Positions 53,363 through 62,796 are shown, counted from the first letter of the stretch. The stretch: DNA of 64,000 nt from JAYWDA01 sp043747555 (GCA_043747555.1 JAYTOY010000006.1:109393-173392); one strand, 5' to 3'. Translations and numbers: made by a program. Notes: generated by a model from the sequence alone, not told the origin.

Positions 53363-54010
53363 TTAGGACCTGACCGCAAATAAATTTGACGCATCCTTTT
53401 GCGCCTTTGCTAGCAGATCTTCGAGGCTAGCAGCTAAATCTTGCGACTTTGGGTCTTGATTTTCTAAAACAGGACCCCAAGGGCCCAGCCAGGAAACAGT
53501 AATTTTTGCGAAAGGCTTCGGCAGATAGGTCTTATTCCATGATTTTGGAAAATGAAAAGCCCTGTCGCAATGAACTCCCGCCGTGTAGATAGGAATTTCC
53601 ATACGTTTTGAAACTTCAAAAATGCCCGGCTTGGCTTTATAAATTGGACCTTTTGGTCCATCGACAGCAAAGCTGCAATTCCAGCCTTTTTGAATCAAGC
53701 GAAAAAGCCCCTTAAGCGCCCCCACTCCTCCGCGAGTGGAAGAGCCTCGACTGGTGGCTCCACCCATCCACTTTACAAGGCGATTCATCATCTCGCCATC
53801 TTTACTTGTCGAAACGATAGTGGCGACTTTATAGATTGAAAAAAACTGCAGCAAGGCAATTTCATCACCGTGCCAATGCGCTAAAATGCAGGCCTTATTG
53901 CTCCTCATTTGCTCTTGCATGGCCGCAGGCTCGATATTTTCAAGGCGCCAGGTCCACTGAAATATTTTATAAAGGCTAAAAACAAAAATGGATGCGAAAT
54001 AGTTTTTCAC
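53363..54010 (-). CDS. DUF374 acyltransferase-like protein
   Basis: This 215-residue protein matches the DUF374 pattern, related to lysophospholipid acyltransferases: the HX4D-like AHWHGDEIALL near 44-54, STSKDGEMMNRL, and the substrate motif VDGPKGPIYKAKPG near 119-132. It has a hydrophobic N-terminal helix. Some DUF374 proteins replace or assist LpxL-type lipid A acyltransferases, so a role in lipid A or phospholipid acylation is plausible but unproven. It overlaps its upstream neighbour by 4 bp. Confidence 0.82.
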   Translation of the reverse strand: MKNYFASIFVFSLYKIFQWTWRLENIEPAAMQEQMRSNKACILAHWHGDEIALLQFFSIYKVATIVSTSKDGEMMNRLVKWMGGATSRGSSTRGGVGALKGLFRLIQKGWNCSFAVDGPKGPIYKAKPGIFEVSKRMEIPIYTAGVHCDRAFHFPKSWNKTYLPKPFAKITVSWLGPWGPVLENQDPKSQDLAASLEDLLAKAQKDASNLFAVRS

Positions 54011-54687
54011 GGCTCTTCAGTGCTGCTTGAATTTTTTGAGCCGGTAAACTTAACTTGATATTTAAATTCGGGAAGATTTTTATACTTGGCCTTAAGCCAG
54101 CTTTCTAAAAAGTCTTGAACTTGCTTATGGCTGTCAGACTCAAGCGCAGTTTGGGTCGCAGGATCTATAGCGACCTGGTAGGTCACAAGTTTTTCTTTTA
54201 AAACATCACGCAAAATTGATTTCTTTTCCTCGGCAAGATCAGTTTTAAAATGCACTTGTAGACTGGTGGGATCAAACACGGCCTCGCCAAAACTTGGCAA
54301 GGGAACTTGGGCTTGAAAGTCATTTTCTTTAAGATTGAAAACCCAGTCCCCAGCTAAATTAATAAAAACTTGTATATCGTAGGTTAAATCCACCGAAGAA
54401 ATAAGCTCGTGCCCCTCAACGTATTGCAAGGTTTCAGTGATGGCTGGGCCAGCCAAGAGCGTTACCTTTTTGTGGCCGATAAATAACTTGTAATGATCGC
54501 GTTCTGGGAACTTTGCAACGTAAGATGAAAAAGACTCACTCAGTTCCAAAGTGGACATTGGACTATACGGAGATTTTGAAAGTTGAAGGATTGCAAAAAG
54601 AGCGCTTAAAAGCCCGATAAGAGCCAATAAAGGCAGGATAATTCTTAACTTTAGGGGTTCTTTTTCTTTCGAGCTTTGTGAGGCCAT
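54007..54687 (-). CDS. Hypothetical membrane-anchored protein
   Basis: I do not recognise this 226-residue protein with confidence. A single membrane helix (about 14-38) follows a charged N terminus. The rest, probably periplasmic, is mixed beta/alpha with a strand-rich part (VDLTYDIQVFINLAGDWVF) and a helical tail. The layout is faintly like DUF4230 anchored proteins. Its ATG overlaps the etfA stop (TAATG), and its end overlaps the DUF374 gene by 4 bp, so it is translated as part of that operon. Confidence 0.6.
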   Translation of the reverse strand: MASQSSKEKEPLKLRIILPLLALIGLLSALFAILQLSKSPYSPMSTLELSESFSSYVAKFPERDHYKLFIGHKKVTLLAGPAITETLQYVEGHELISSVDLTYDIQVFINLAGDWVFNLKENDFQAQVPLPSFGEAVFDPTSLQVHFKTDLAEEKKSILRDVLKEKLVTYQVAIDPATQTALESDSHKQVQDFLESWLKAKYKNLPEFKYQVKFTGSKNSSSTEEP

Positions 54688-55655
54688 TATTTATGCATGG
54701 CCTTTTTAAATTCCTCAGTCAGCTGCGGAAGAATTTCTAAAAAATCTCCGACAATCCCGTAAGTTGCTTTTTGAAAAATGGGCGCGCTGGCATCGTTATT
54801 AATTGCTACAATCACTTTGCTTCCGCTCATGCCTGCCAAATGCTGAATGGCGCCAGAGATTCCGACAGCGATATATAAAGTTGGCGCGACGGTTTTCCCT
54901 GTTTGCCCAACCTGCATTGCGTGTCCGACCCAGCCCATATCAACAACAGCCCGTGAAGCACCAACCGTCGCGCCCAACACATCTGCCAAATCGTGAAGCA
55001 TTTTAAAATTAGCAGCTTCTTTTAAGCCGCGACCGCCAGAAACAATAATGTTTGCTTCTGTCAGGTCCATTTTTTCTTGGGCGCCCTGAACAATCTCTTT
55101 AATTAAAGTTTTTAAGCTAGGCTTTGCAATAGTGTGCTCAGTGACTGGGGCCACTTGGGCATTGTTCGCAGCGTCCACAGGCAATTGATTAGCCCGCATT
55201 AAAACAATTTTAATGGGACTGTTATGAAAATCTACCTGGGCGAAACATTTACCCGAGTACATCGGTTTTTTCACCGTCACCTCATCGCCCTGAATTTTAA
55301 GCTCGATGCAATCGCTAGCAACACCCGTTTGCAAACGCGCCGCTAAACGCGGAAATAGATCTTTTGCCAAAGAGGAGGCTGACGCTAAAATGATTTTTGG
55401 CTGAAGTTTTTCTGTCAGTGAAGCGAGGGCTCCGCAAAAAAGCTCTGAATTGTAAGTATCGAAATCCGCGTCTTTAAAGTGATGAATGCCTTGAGCTCCG
55501 TGATGAGCGGCTTCGGCTAACGCCGGAGCGGCCGAGGCCCCTAAAAAAAGCGCGTGAGTTTCTGAACCGGATTTTTGCGCGGCCTGAAGAAGCTCTTGGC
55601 TGGAGCGCTTAAGCTGACCTTTTTGAACTTCGCAAAACACAAGAACTTTTGCCAT
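54687..55655 (-). CDS. etfA: Electron transfer flavoprotein alpha subunit
   Basis: This 322-residue FAD-binding subunit has conserved C-terminal segments RAVVDMGWVGHAMQVGQTGK and LYIAVGISGAIQHLAGM (FAD site), then INNDASAPIF. Together with EtfB it carries electrons from acyl-CoA dehydrogenases to the quinone pool, fitting a lifestyle that oxidises fatty and amino acids. It follows etfB by 12 bp. Confidence 0.95.
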   Translation of the reverse strand: MAKVLVFCEVQKGQLKRSSQELLQAAQKSGSETHALFLGASAAPALAEAAHHGAQGIHHFKDADFDTYNSELFCGALASLTEKLQPKIILASASSLAKDLFPRLAARLQTGVASDCIELKIQGDEVTVKKPMYSGKCFAQVDFHNSPIKIVLMRANQLPVDAANNAQVAPVTEHTIAKPSLKTLIKEIVQGAQEKMDLTEANIIVSGGRGLKEAANFKMLHDLADVLGATVGASRAVVDMGWVGHAMQVGQTGKTVAPTLYIAVGISGAIQHLAGMSGSKVIVAINNDASAPIFQKATYGIVGDFLEILPQLTEEFKKAMHK

Positions 55656-55667
55656 AATTATTTCCTC

Positions 55668-56444
55668 TTACAAAACTTTGGCTTCGTCACGAAGCAGTTG
55701 GACCAATGCGGCCGCCTGAGCTTTGGCATCCCCTTGAAGTATTTTAACAGCTGGCTTTTCCGGCGGTAAACTGAGGCCTGAATATTTTGTTTTTTGGTCA
55801 GTCGCAGTCACGCCTAAGCTTGAAAACTCAATTTCTTTTAAAATCTTTTTCTTAGCTTTCATGATGCCTGGCAGACTTGCGTACCGAGGCATATTCAAAC
55901 CTTTATTGGCAGCCACAACCGCAGGGGTCATCAGCTGCAAAACTTCTTTTGAGCCACCTTCGATGTCACGCTCAACTACAATATTTTCTGACGAATACGT
56001 AAATTTCGAAACGACAGTTGCATGAGGCACTTGCAAAAATTCAGCAACCATCTGACTGACGCTGGAAGCATTATCATCAATGGCAAGTTTGCCGGTAAAA
56101 ATCACCTTTGCATCACCTTCTTGTTGAATAACAGCGGCCAGAGCTTTTGCTGTTGAAAAAGAATCTAAGGTGTCTGGAGCATTGATTAAGATTCCTTCGT
56201 CGGCGCCCATCGCCAGAGATGTTCTTAAAACTTCTGCGACCCGCGCTTTTGGGCCCAACGACATCACCCAAACTTGGGATCCAGGTTGGCTGTCGCGAAG
56301 CTTAATGGCTTCTTCAACAGCGTATTCATCATAGGGGTTCATCACCCACTTGATGCCGGCGGTGTCCAGACTATTGCCATCGGTGGCAATTTTAATTTTA
56401 GTTTCAGTGTCTGGAACTTGCTTGAGGCAGACAAAGATTTTCAT
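55668..56444 (-). CDS. etfB: Electron transfer flavoprotein beta subunit
   Basis: This 258-residue AMP-binding subunit begins MKIFVCLKQVPDTETKI. It has the signature MNPYDEYAVEEAIKL and the recognition region for dehydrogenases, MAKKKILKEIE-like (here MKAKKKILKEIEFS). It is the first gene of a long minus-strand operon running through surA to the hexomutase. A good ribosome binding site (CAGGAGA) precedes it. Confidence 0.95.
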   Translation of the reverse strand: MKIFVCLKQVPDTETKIKIATDGNSLDTAGIKWVMNPYDEYAVEEAIKLRDSQPGSQVWVMSLGPKARVAEVLRTSLAMGADEGILINAPDTLDSFSTAKALAAVIQQEGDAKVIFTGKLAIDDNASSVSQMVAEFLQVPHATVVSKFTYSSENIVVERDIEGGSKEVLQLMTPAVVAANKGLNMPRYASLPGIMKAKKKILKEIEFSSLGVTATDQKTKYSGLSLPPEKPAVKILQGDAKAQAAALVQLLRDEAKVL

Positions 56445-56479
56445 AAATAAATCTCCTGATATCCATTGTGGAAGTATGT

Positions 56480-56488
56480 TTTATATCA
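56480..56488 (-). promoter_or_regulatory. Putative extended -10 promoter of etfBA operon
   Basis: The minus strand reads TGATATAAA, an extended -10 element, 36 bp upstream of the etfB start. A loose TTGGTT lies 19 bp further upstream. This is the only candidate for the nine-gene operon. Read by eye. Confidence 0.4.
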
Positions 56489-56549
56489 CAGGCCCTTAGT
56501 ACAAAACCAAATAATAGACATAACTCATCGCGAAAGCCCGGGGCCTAAA

Positions 56550-56578
56550 TGGACAAGCAAGCACGGCAGGAGTATTTT
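56550..56578 (+). promoter_or_regulatory. Putative sdhCAB promoter
   Basis: TGGACA (56550-56555) and TATTTT (56573-56578) with a 17-bp spacer lie 33 bp upstream of the GTG start of sdhC, in the divergent gap shared with etfB. Confidence 0.45.
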
Positions 56579-56610
56579 TTAAACTCGGACTTAAATTTAA
56601 GGAGAACACA

Positions 56611-57270
56611 GTGCTTTCAAAGTTTTGTACTTCATCGATCGGCAAGAAGTACTTGATGGGTTTTTCTGGGCTTGTTTGGACGGGCTTTGTATTAGCCCAC
56701 ATGGCTGGAAACTTACTGATTTTTGTAGGTCCCGATGCTTACAACTCTTATGGACATGCTCTGACCAGTGGAAAGATAATTTATGTCGCAGAGGCCGCAC
56801 TTATTTTGTCGATTCTTTTGCACGTTTTAATTGGTGTCTCTTTGGCTCTCAAAAACTGGTCAGCGCGGTCGAAAGGCTACGCAAAACAAGGTGGGCGCGA
56901 AAAAGGCGCCAGCCTTTCTTCGAAAACAATGATTTACCAGGGCACAATTATTTTAGCTTTTATCATTCTTCATTTAATTACTTTCAAATATGGTCCTCAT
57001 TATACAACAACGGTTGATGGCGTTGTTATGCGTGATTTGTTTAAGCTGATGGTCGAAGTTTTTAAACAGCCGGGCTATGTCGCTTGGTATTTAGTGGCTT
57101 TGGTTTTGGTTGCAATGCACTTGCGCCATGGAGTGAGTTCTGTGTTTCAGTCTTTTGGGCTTTTGCATCCGGCTTACCAAAAGCCAATTCTGCTTTTAGG
57201 TTACGGGTATTCCTTTGTTGTCGGTGCTGGATTTATGGCTCAACCAATTTACATTTTCTTTTTTGCATAG
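56611..57270 (+). CDS. sdhC: Succinate dehydrogenase cytochrome b subunit
   Basis: This 219-residue, five-helix cytochrome b558-type membrane anchor has histidines in or near the helices (VLAHMAGNLL, LLHVLIGVS, IILHLITF, MHLRHGVSSV) positioned to bind two hemes. This is the single large anchor found with Bacillus/delta/epsilon-type enzymes and replaces the SdhC/SdhD pair. It starts with GTG, with AAGGAG six bases upstream. Confidence 0.92.
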   Translation: MLSKFCTSSIGKKYLMGFSGLVWTGFVLAHMAGNLLIFVGPDAYNSYGHALTSGKIIYVAEAALILSILLHVLIGVSLALKNWSARSKGYAKQGGREKGASLSSKTMIYQGTIILAFIILHLITFKYGPHYTTTVDGVVMRDLFKLMVEVFKQPGYVAWYLVALVLVAMHLRHGVSSVFQSFGLLHPAYQKPILLLGYGYSFVVGAGFMAQPIYIFFFA

Positions 57271-57288
57271 AATAGAAGCGAGGATCAG

Positions 57289-59202
57289 ATGGCTAAATTA
57301 GATAGCAAAGTCCCAGGCGGACCCATCGAATCAAAGTGGACGGAACAAAAGTTTCATATGAAGCTGGTCAATCCGGCCAATAAAAGGAAGCACTCTGTGA
57401 TTGTTGTTGGAACAGGCTTGGCTGGCGCCAGCGCAGCCGCTTCCATGGGTGAACTTGGGTATAAAGTAAAAGCCTTTTGTGTTCACGAATCTCCGCGCCG
57501 CGCTCATTCAGTGGCTGCACAGGGCGGAATCAATGCGGCCAAAAATTACCAAAATGATGGCGATTCAACGCACAGACTTTTTTATGACACAATTAAAGGC
57601 GGAGATTTCAGATCTAGAGAAGCCAATGTTTATCGTTTAGCCGAGCTTTCGGTTCAAATTATTGATCAGGCTGTCGCTTCTGGTGTCCCCTTGGCCCGAG
57701 AATATGGTGGTCTTCTGGCCAACCGTTCTTTTGGCGGCGCCCAAGTCTCTAGAACTTTTTATGCTCGTGGACAGACGGGCCAGCAGCTTTTATACGGAGC
57801 TTACCAAGCCATGATGAGACAAGTGGATTTAGGAAACGTTGAGCTTAGAACCCGTCGCGAAATGTTAGACATTGTTGTCGTTGATGGAAAAGCGCGTGGA
57901 ATTATTGTCCGAAATCTTTTGACCGGTGAAATTGAAAGTTACGAAGCTGATGCTGTTGTGATTGCCTCTGGCGGCTATTCAAATGTGTTTTATCTCTCCA
58001 CGAATGCAATGGCTTGTGCCGTTACCGCGGCTTGGAAGGCGCATAAGCGCGGGGCTTATTTTGCAAACCCTTGCTTTACACAAATTCACCCGACTTGCAT
58101 CCCCGTGCATGGTGAAAACCAATCAAAATTAACCTTGATGTCAGAGTCTTTGCGGAACGATGGCCGCGTTTGGGTCCCTAAGAAAAAAGGCGACAAGCGT
58201 CCTGCGGCGCAAATTCCAGAAGACGAAAGAGATTATTATTTAGAAAGAATTTATCCAAGCTTTGGAAACTTAGCTCCTCGGGATATTGCTTCAAGACAAG
58301 CTAAATACCGGATCGACGAAGGTCATGGTGTTGGTGAAACGGGTCAAGCGGTCTATTTGGATTTTGCAGATGCCATCAAGCGCTTAGGTGAAGACGCCAT
58401 TTCCGAGCGTTATGGAAACCTATTCCAGATGTATGAAAAAATCACCGGCGAAAATCCTTATAAAATGCCTATGAGGATTTACCCAGCCCCGCATTACACC
58501 ATGGGTGGATTGTGGGTTGATTATAATTTAATGAGTACGATCCCGGGCCTATTTGTTGCGGGCGAAGCCAATTTTTCTGATCACGGTGCAAATCGTTTGG
58601 GCGCCTCAGCTTTAATGCAAGGTTTAGCTGATGGTTACTTTGTGATTCCATATACAGTCGGAGATTACATTGCAGGAACTAAACCAGAAAAAGTTTCAGT
58701 CACCCATGAGGCTTTTAAAGCCGCAGCAGAAAGCGTTCAAAACAATATTCAAAAATTGATGAGCATCAAGGGCACTCGCTCGGCAGAAAGTTTTCATAAG
58801 GAACTGGGTCGAATCATGTGGGAATACTGTGGCATGGGCCGCAATGCTGAAGGATTAAAAAAAGCCATTGGCCTTATTCAAAAATTGCGCGAAGAATTTT
58901 GGCGCGATGTTCGTGTTCCTGGTGAAGCTAATTTTGTGAATCAAGAACTGGAAAAAGCGGGGCGCGTGGCTGATTATATTGAGCTTGGTGAATTGATGTG
59001 CCGAGATGCCTTAGACCGGAATGAATCTTGCGGCGGACATTACCGGGATGAGTTTCAACTTGATGGCGAAGCCCTTCGAAATGACGAAAAGTTTGCTTAC
59101 GTCGCGGCATGGGAGTGGAAGGGCGTTGGTACCAACCCCGAGCTTCACAAAGAAGATCTAGCCTTTGAAAATATTAAATTATCAACTCGTAGCTATAAAT
59201 AA
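57289..59202 (+). CDS. sdhA: Succinate dehydrogenase flavoprotein subunit
   Basis: This 637-residue catalytic subunit has FAD-binding VVGTGLAGASAAASMGELG (about 36-54), the likely FAD-linked His in RRAHSVAAQGGINAA, and the catalytic regions with HPTCIPVHGENQSKL and HYTMGGLWVDY. It oxidises succinate in the citrate cycle and feeds the quinone pool. The sequence type matches enzymes with a five-helix anchor. It lies 18 bp after sdhC. Confidence 0.96.
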   Translation: MAKLDSKVPGGPIESKWTEQKFHMKLVNPANKRKHSVIVVGTGLAGASAAASMGELGYKVKAFCVHESPRRAHSVAAQGGINAAKNYQNDGDSTHRLFYDTIKGGDFRSREANVYRLAELSVQIIDQAVASGVPLAREYGGLLANRSFGGAQVSRTFYARGQTGQQLLYGAYQAMMRQVDLGNVELRTRREMLDIVVVDGKARGIIVRNLLTGEIESYEADAVVIASGGYSNVFYLSTNAMACAVTAAWKAHKRGAYFANPCFTQIHPTCIPVHGENQSKLTLMSESLRNDGRVWVPKKKGDKRPAAQIPEDERDYYLERIYPSFGNLAPRDIASRQAKYRIDEGHGVGETGQAVYLDFADAIKRLGEDAISERYGNLFQMYEKITGENPYKMPMRIYPAPHYTMGGLWVDYNLMSTIPGLFVAGEANFSDHGANRLGASALMQGLADGYFVIPYTVGDYIAGTKPEKVSVTHEAFKAAAESVQNNIQKLMSIKGTRSAESFHKELGRIMWEYCGMGRNAEGLKKAIGLIQKLREEFWRDVRVPGEANFVNQELEKAGRVADYIELGELMCRDALDRNESCGGHYRDEFQLDGEALRNDEKFAYVAAWEWKGVGTNPELHKEDLAFENIKLSTRSYK

Positions 59203-59227
59203 CAGCGAAAGTATAAGAGAGAAAAAT

Positions 59228-60019
59228 ATGTCATCTACTAAACATATCAATCTGACCTTAAAGGTTTGGCGACAAAAAGGCCCTGGTGCTGGCGGCGAAT
59301 TCAAAGCTTACCAGGCAAAAGATATTTCGACCGATGCTTCTTTTTTAGAGATGTTAGATGTTGTGAACGAAGAGCTTATTACAAAGGGCGAAGACCCCAT
59401 TGCTTTTGATCATGATTGTCGCGAAGGAATTTGTGGCAGTTGTGGATTTATGATTAATGGCGACGCCCACGGTCCGCAAAAATCGACGACAATCTGTCAG
59501 TTGCACATGCGCCAATTTGAAAATGGTGCACAACTCACGCTAGAGCCTTGGCGAGCCAAAGCCTTTCCAGTCATTAAAGATTTAATGTGCGATAGGTCTG
59601 CGTTTGATCGAATTATCACAAAGGGTGGTTACATTTCTGCGAATACGGGAAATGCACCGGAAGCTAATTCAGTCGCGGTTCCAAAAGCCAATTCCGACGA
59701 AGCGTTCGCAGCGGCAGCGTGTATTGGCTGCGGTGCCTGCGTGGCTTCTTGCAAAAATGCGTCGGCGGCTCTTTTTACCTCAGCAAAAATCACGCACCTG
59801 TTACTTCTTCCCCAGGGTCAACCCGAAGCTGAACGACGAGCTTTGCGCATGGTCGACCAAATGGACATCGAAGGGTTCGGCGCTTGCAGCAATACGGGCG
59901 CCTGCGCGGCCTCTTGTCCAAAAGGCATCAGCCTTGTAAACATTGCAAAAATGAATCGTGAGTATCTAAAGGCATCATTAGATGAAAAGCCAGAGGTTCA
60001 TGCTGGAGATGGAGCTTAG
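59228..60019 (+). CDS. sdhB: Succinate dehydrogenase iron-sulfur subunit
   Basis: The 263-residue protein has an N-terminal plant-ferredoxin-type [2Fe-2S] domain (DCREGICGSCGFMINGDAHG) and a C-terminal domain with cysteine clusters CIGCGACVASCKN and CSNTGACAASCPKGI for the other two centres. The true start is ATG 59228 with AGAGAG upstream; the open frame begins inside sdhA. It ends overlapping the next gene. Confidence 0.95.
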   Translation: MSSTKHINLTLKVWRQKGPGAGGEFKAYQAKDISTDASFLEMLDVVNEELITKGEDPIAFDHDCREGICGSCGFMINGDAHGPQKSTTICQLHMRQFENGAQLTLEPWRAKAFPVIKDLMCDRSAFDRIITKGGYISANTGNAPEANSVAVPKANSDEAFAAAACIGCGACVASCKNASAALFTSAKITHLLLLPQGQPEAERRALRMVDQMDIEGFGACSNTGACAASCPKGISLVNIAKMNREYLKASLDEKPEVHAGDGA

Positions 60020-60962
60020 TTTCAAAATCTTTTTTCTTTTTCTAATTTTAGTCCCCGTGGTTATTTTAGGAATCACTTTATTCTATCCATTTTCTATGGT
60101 TCAAATTCGACCACCTTCTGAATTGGGCTTAGACTTTGAAGAACAAATTAAAAACTCAGAAAATCTTTTAAGTCCTATCCCTGGAACTGAAAAGAAAATA
60201 TTTTGGGCCGAAAGTTCAAAACAAAAAACCCAAATGAGTTTTATTTATCTGCATGGCTGGTCTGCCTCTCGCCAAGAAATTTCTCCGGTCGTTGAGAATG
60301 TGGCTGATCAAATGAAAGCCAACTTATTTATGACAAGGCTTTCGGGTCATGGCTTAGGGGTCGATGGCTTAACCTCGATCACAACAAAAAAACTTCTATC
60401 TGATGCCGAAGAGGCTTTTCAAGTGGGAAAAAAAATTGGAGAAAAAGTTGTTTTTGTTGGGGTTTCGACAGGAGCTTCACTTGCAGTTTATCTAGCTTCC
60501 CGATATCAAGCTAAAAACTCCCAAGATATTTTAGCTTTAATTTTAATTTCACCTAACTTTAGGCCACATCAAACATCTTCCTTATTATTGCGTGGCCCTT
60601 TTGGGCCCCTTTTCAGTCGACTCATTATTGGACCCTACTATGAATTCATTCCCAAAAATGATGAGCAAAAAAAATATTGGACCACTCGCTACGCAAGCCA
60701 AGCTTTGACTGAAATGATGAACCTAGTTGATGGTGTCCGTCGGATTTCGCTGGCTTCAATCCATATCCCGACACTTTTTATTTATACTGAAAACGATGAC
60801 ACAATCAGCATCGACCTTGCCAAAGAAAAATTTAAAGAGCTTGGGTCGGAAAAAAAGAAGCTCGTTTCTATTAAATCCCCTAGTCATGTTTTGGCCGGTA
60901 AAATTATGTCACCCGAAAACACCGACCAAGTAACTGCAGAAATCCTTAAGTTCCTGAACTAA
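60000..60962 (+). CDS. Membrane-anchored alpha/beta hydrolase
   Basis: This protein of about 320 residues has an N-terminal hydrophobic helix (about 8-32), then an alpha/beta hydrolase fold of the serine aminopeptidase S33/monoacylglycerol lipase type. It has the oxyanion turn YLHGWSASRQE, nucleophile elbow GVSTGAS, acid in YTENDDTIS and catalytic His in SPSHVLAG. The substrate is unknown; a lipase or esterase is most likely. Possible starts are ATG 59982, 60000 and 60009. I chose 60000 because AGAGG lies three bases upstream. It overlaps sdhB by 20 bp, so it is probably co-transcribed. Confidence 0.8.
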   Translation: MLEMELSFKIFFLFLILVPVVILGITLFYPFSMVQIRPPSELGLDFEEQIKNSENLLSPIPGTEKKIFWAESSKQKTQMSFIYLHGWSASRQEISPVVENVADQMKANLFMTRLSGHGLGVDGLTSITTKKLLSDAEEAFQVGKKIGEKVVFVGVSTGASLAVYLASRYQAKNSQDILALILISPNFRPHQTSSLLLRGPFGPLFSRLIIGPYYEFIPKNDEQKKYWTTRYASQALTEMMNLVDGVRRISLASIHIPTLFIYTENDDTISIDLAKEKFKELGSEKKKLVSIKSPSHVLAGKIMSPENTDQVTAEILKFLN

Positions 60963-61000
60963 CGTCCAGATTTTCAAATTTGATATTTACGTGATATTAA

Positions 61001-61048
61001 GGTGAAAAATTCACCGGTACCATTTTGGAACTAGGAACAGAATGTTCC
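61001..61048. promoter_or_regulatory. Two perfect inverted repeats upstream of the subtilase gene
   Basis: GGTGAA-AAA-TTCACC (61001-61015) and GGAACA-GAA-TGTTCC (61034-61048) each have 6-bp arms and a 3-bp spacer. Their centres are 33 bp apart, about three helical turns. The second ends 23 bp before the start codon. They could be operator sites or, for the first, an mRNA hairpin. Confidence 0.45.
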
Positions 61049-61071
61049 AGAACACCTTTAAGGAGGATTTC

Positions 61072-62703
61072 ATGAGAGGGCTTATCGGACGAGCCTTGGT
61101 GAGTGCAGTTGGGATTTTATCCCTTGCGACTGCGTACGCCAACGAACCAGAAGCGGTACCAGGAGAATTTGTAGTTAAATTAAAACCTTCTCTTTCTACT
61201 TTATCCACTGATGTAAGAACTTTGGGCAGCATTTTGGGTGCTCATGTTAAGAGCACAATTCCTGAACAAAACATTGTCGTTGTTCAGCGCCCCGTTTTTG
61301 AAATTCAAAAATCAGCGATCAAATCGCTATCGTCAAATCCAAATGTGGAAATAGCTGAGCCCAATTTTATTTATCATATCAGCCGCCTTCCCAATGATCC
61401 TATGTTGGGTCGCCTCTGGGGAATGAACAATACGGGCGCTGCTGATTCTGAAGGATCTAAAGGAGTGGTCGGCCTCGATATTAGTGCAGACCAAGCTTGG
61501 GACATTCAAACGGGATCAAAAAATGTCGTGGTCGCCGTTATTGATACCGGAATTAAATGGAACAGTCCCGATTTAGCTGACAACGTTTGGACTAATGAAA
61601 TTGAAGCCAAAGGTAAACCTGGAGTTGATGATGATAAGAATGGTTTCATCGACGACATTCACGGCTATGATTTTGCAAATGATAAAGGTGATCCCATGGA
61701 TGACCAAGGTCACGGAAGCCACGTTTCGGGCACTATTGGTGCTAAAGGTAATGACGGCAAAGGTATCGTTGGAGTGAACTGGGATGTTCAAATCATGGGT
61801 GTTAAATTCCTTGATGCCGGCGGATCTGGCACATTAGAAAATGCATTAAAGGCGATCGATTACGCAACAAAAATGGGCGCAAGGATCATGAGTAACTCTT
61901 GGGGCGGTGGTGGATATTCTGAAACCCTCAAGCAAGCCATCGAGCGTTCAAATGCAGCGGGAGCCTTATTTGTTGCGGCAGCAGGAAATGAATCAAATAA
62001 TAACGATTCTAATCCCAGCTATCCAGCCAGCTACCAGATTCCGAACGTTCTTTCTGTTGCAGCCGTTAACAATCAAGGCACGATGGCTTCGTTTTCAAAT
62101 TTTGGAAGAAGCACCGTTCATGTTGGAGCTCCCGGCGTAAATATTGTTTCGGTTACGACAGCTGGATACGAATCTTGGTCTGGAACTTCGATGGCAACGC
62201 CGCATGTGAGTGGTATCGCAGCGCTTGTCCTCGCTAACGAGCCAAATATTACAGCCTTAGAATTAAAAGCGAGAATTATAGCGACTGCAAAACCAATCGC
62301 GGGCTTGCATGGAAAAGTTCGTAGTGGTGGAATGGCCAATGCATTCACAGCACTTACGAATCAAGTACCAGCTCCAGATGTGAATGACCCTGCGAATTGG
62401 AATACAACCAGCGCTAACGTTGAAACCGCACATCCTTACGCCAACAAGGCTAGCGAAAAATACGCCGTCAGCGCACCGGGCGCACGTCAAATAGCTATCT
62501 ACTTTGAAAAGTTCACGACAGAAACAAAATATGATGTTGTGAAAATCAAAGATGCAAATGGAAAAGTGGTTCAAGAAATCAGCGGCAGCAATGACGACAG
62601 CTTTTCAATAGTTATTGATGGCGATTCAGCGACATTGGAACTGGCAAGCGATGATTCAATTAATAACTTTGGATTTAAAATCTCAAAGTTAGCTTACAGA
62701 TAA
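61072..62703 (+). CDS. Secreted subtilisin-like serine protease (S8)
   Basis: This 543-residue extracellular protease has a signal peptide (to AYANE, about 1-24) and an inhibitor I9-like propeptide (about 25-105, ending in VEIAEPNFIYHI). The catalytic domain has Asp 158 (VVAVIDTG), His 214 (GHGSHVSG) and Ser 373 (GTSMATPHVSG), with oxyanion Asn in AAAGNES. A C-terminal beta-rich domain (about 420-543) resembles CUB or pre-peptidase accessory domains. The ATG at 61072 has AAGGAGG five bases upstream. The upstream ATG 61042 was rejected. Secreted subtilases are abundant in predatory bacteria and suit prey protein digestion, though that use is inference. Confidence 0.92.
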   Translation: MRGLIGRALVSAVGILSLATAYANEPEAVPGEFVVKLKPSLSTLSTDVRTLGSILGAHVKSTIPEQNIVVVQRPVFEIQKSAIKSLSSNPNVEIAEPNFIYHISRLPNDPMLGRLWGMNNTGAADSEGSKGVVGLDISADQAWDIQTGSKNVVVAVIDTGIKWNSPDLADNVWTNEIEAKGKPGVDDDKNGFIDDIHGYDFANDKGDPMDDQGHGSHVSGTIGAKGNDGKGIVGVNWDVQIMGVKFLDAGGSGTLENALKAIDYATKMGARIMSNSWGGGGYSETLKQAIERSNAAGALFVAAAGNESNNNDSNPSYPASYQIPNVLSVAAVNNQGTMASFSNFGRSTVHVGAPGVNIVSVTTAGYESWSGTSMATPHVSGIAALVLANEPNITALELKARIIATAKPIAGLHGKVRSGGMANAFTALTNQVPAPDVNDPANWNTTSANVETAHPYANKASEKYAVSAPGARQIAIYFEKFTTETKYDVVKIKDANGKVVQEISGSNDDSFSIVIDGDSATLELASDDSINNFGFKISKLAYR

Positions 62704-62747
62704 TACTAAAAAAGATTTAAAAAGGCCGCTGATAAAGCCTTACTATT

Positions 62748-62776
62748 ACCCACATCTCTGACGGGATGTGGGTTTT
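62748..62776 (+). terminator. Rho-independent terminator after the subtilase
   Basis: A 9-bp perfect stem (ACCCACATC with GATGTGGGT) and an 8-nt loop are followed by TTT, 45 bp after the stop codon. The T-tract is short. Confidence 0.75.
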
Positions 62777-62796
62777 GTCATTTTAAGGAGGTCTTC

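Noticed and set aside
61034..61048. GGAACA-GAA-TGTTCC as a LexA/SOS box
   Set aside because: It resembles the Gram-positive SOS box only loosely, and the Bdellovibrio LexA site I recall is different. Kept only as an unassigned palindrome.
61042..61071. Upstream ATG for the subtilase gene
   Set aside because: It would place the perfect ribosome binding site AAGGAGG inside the coding region and add ten residues before the signal peptide.
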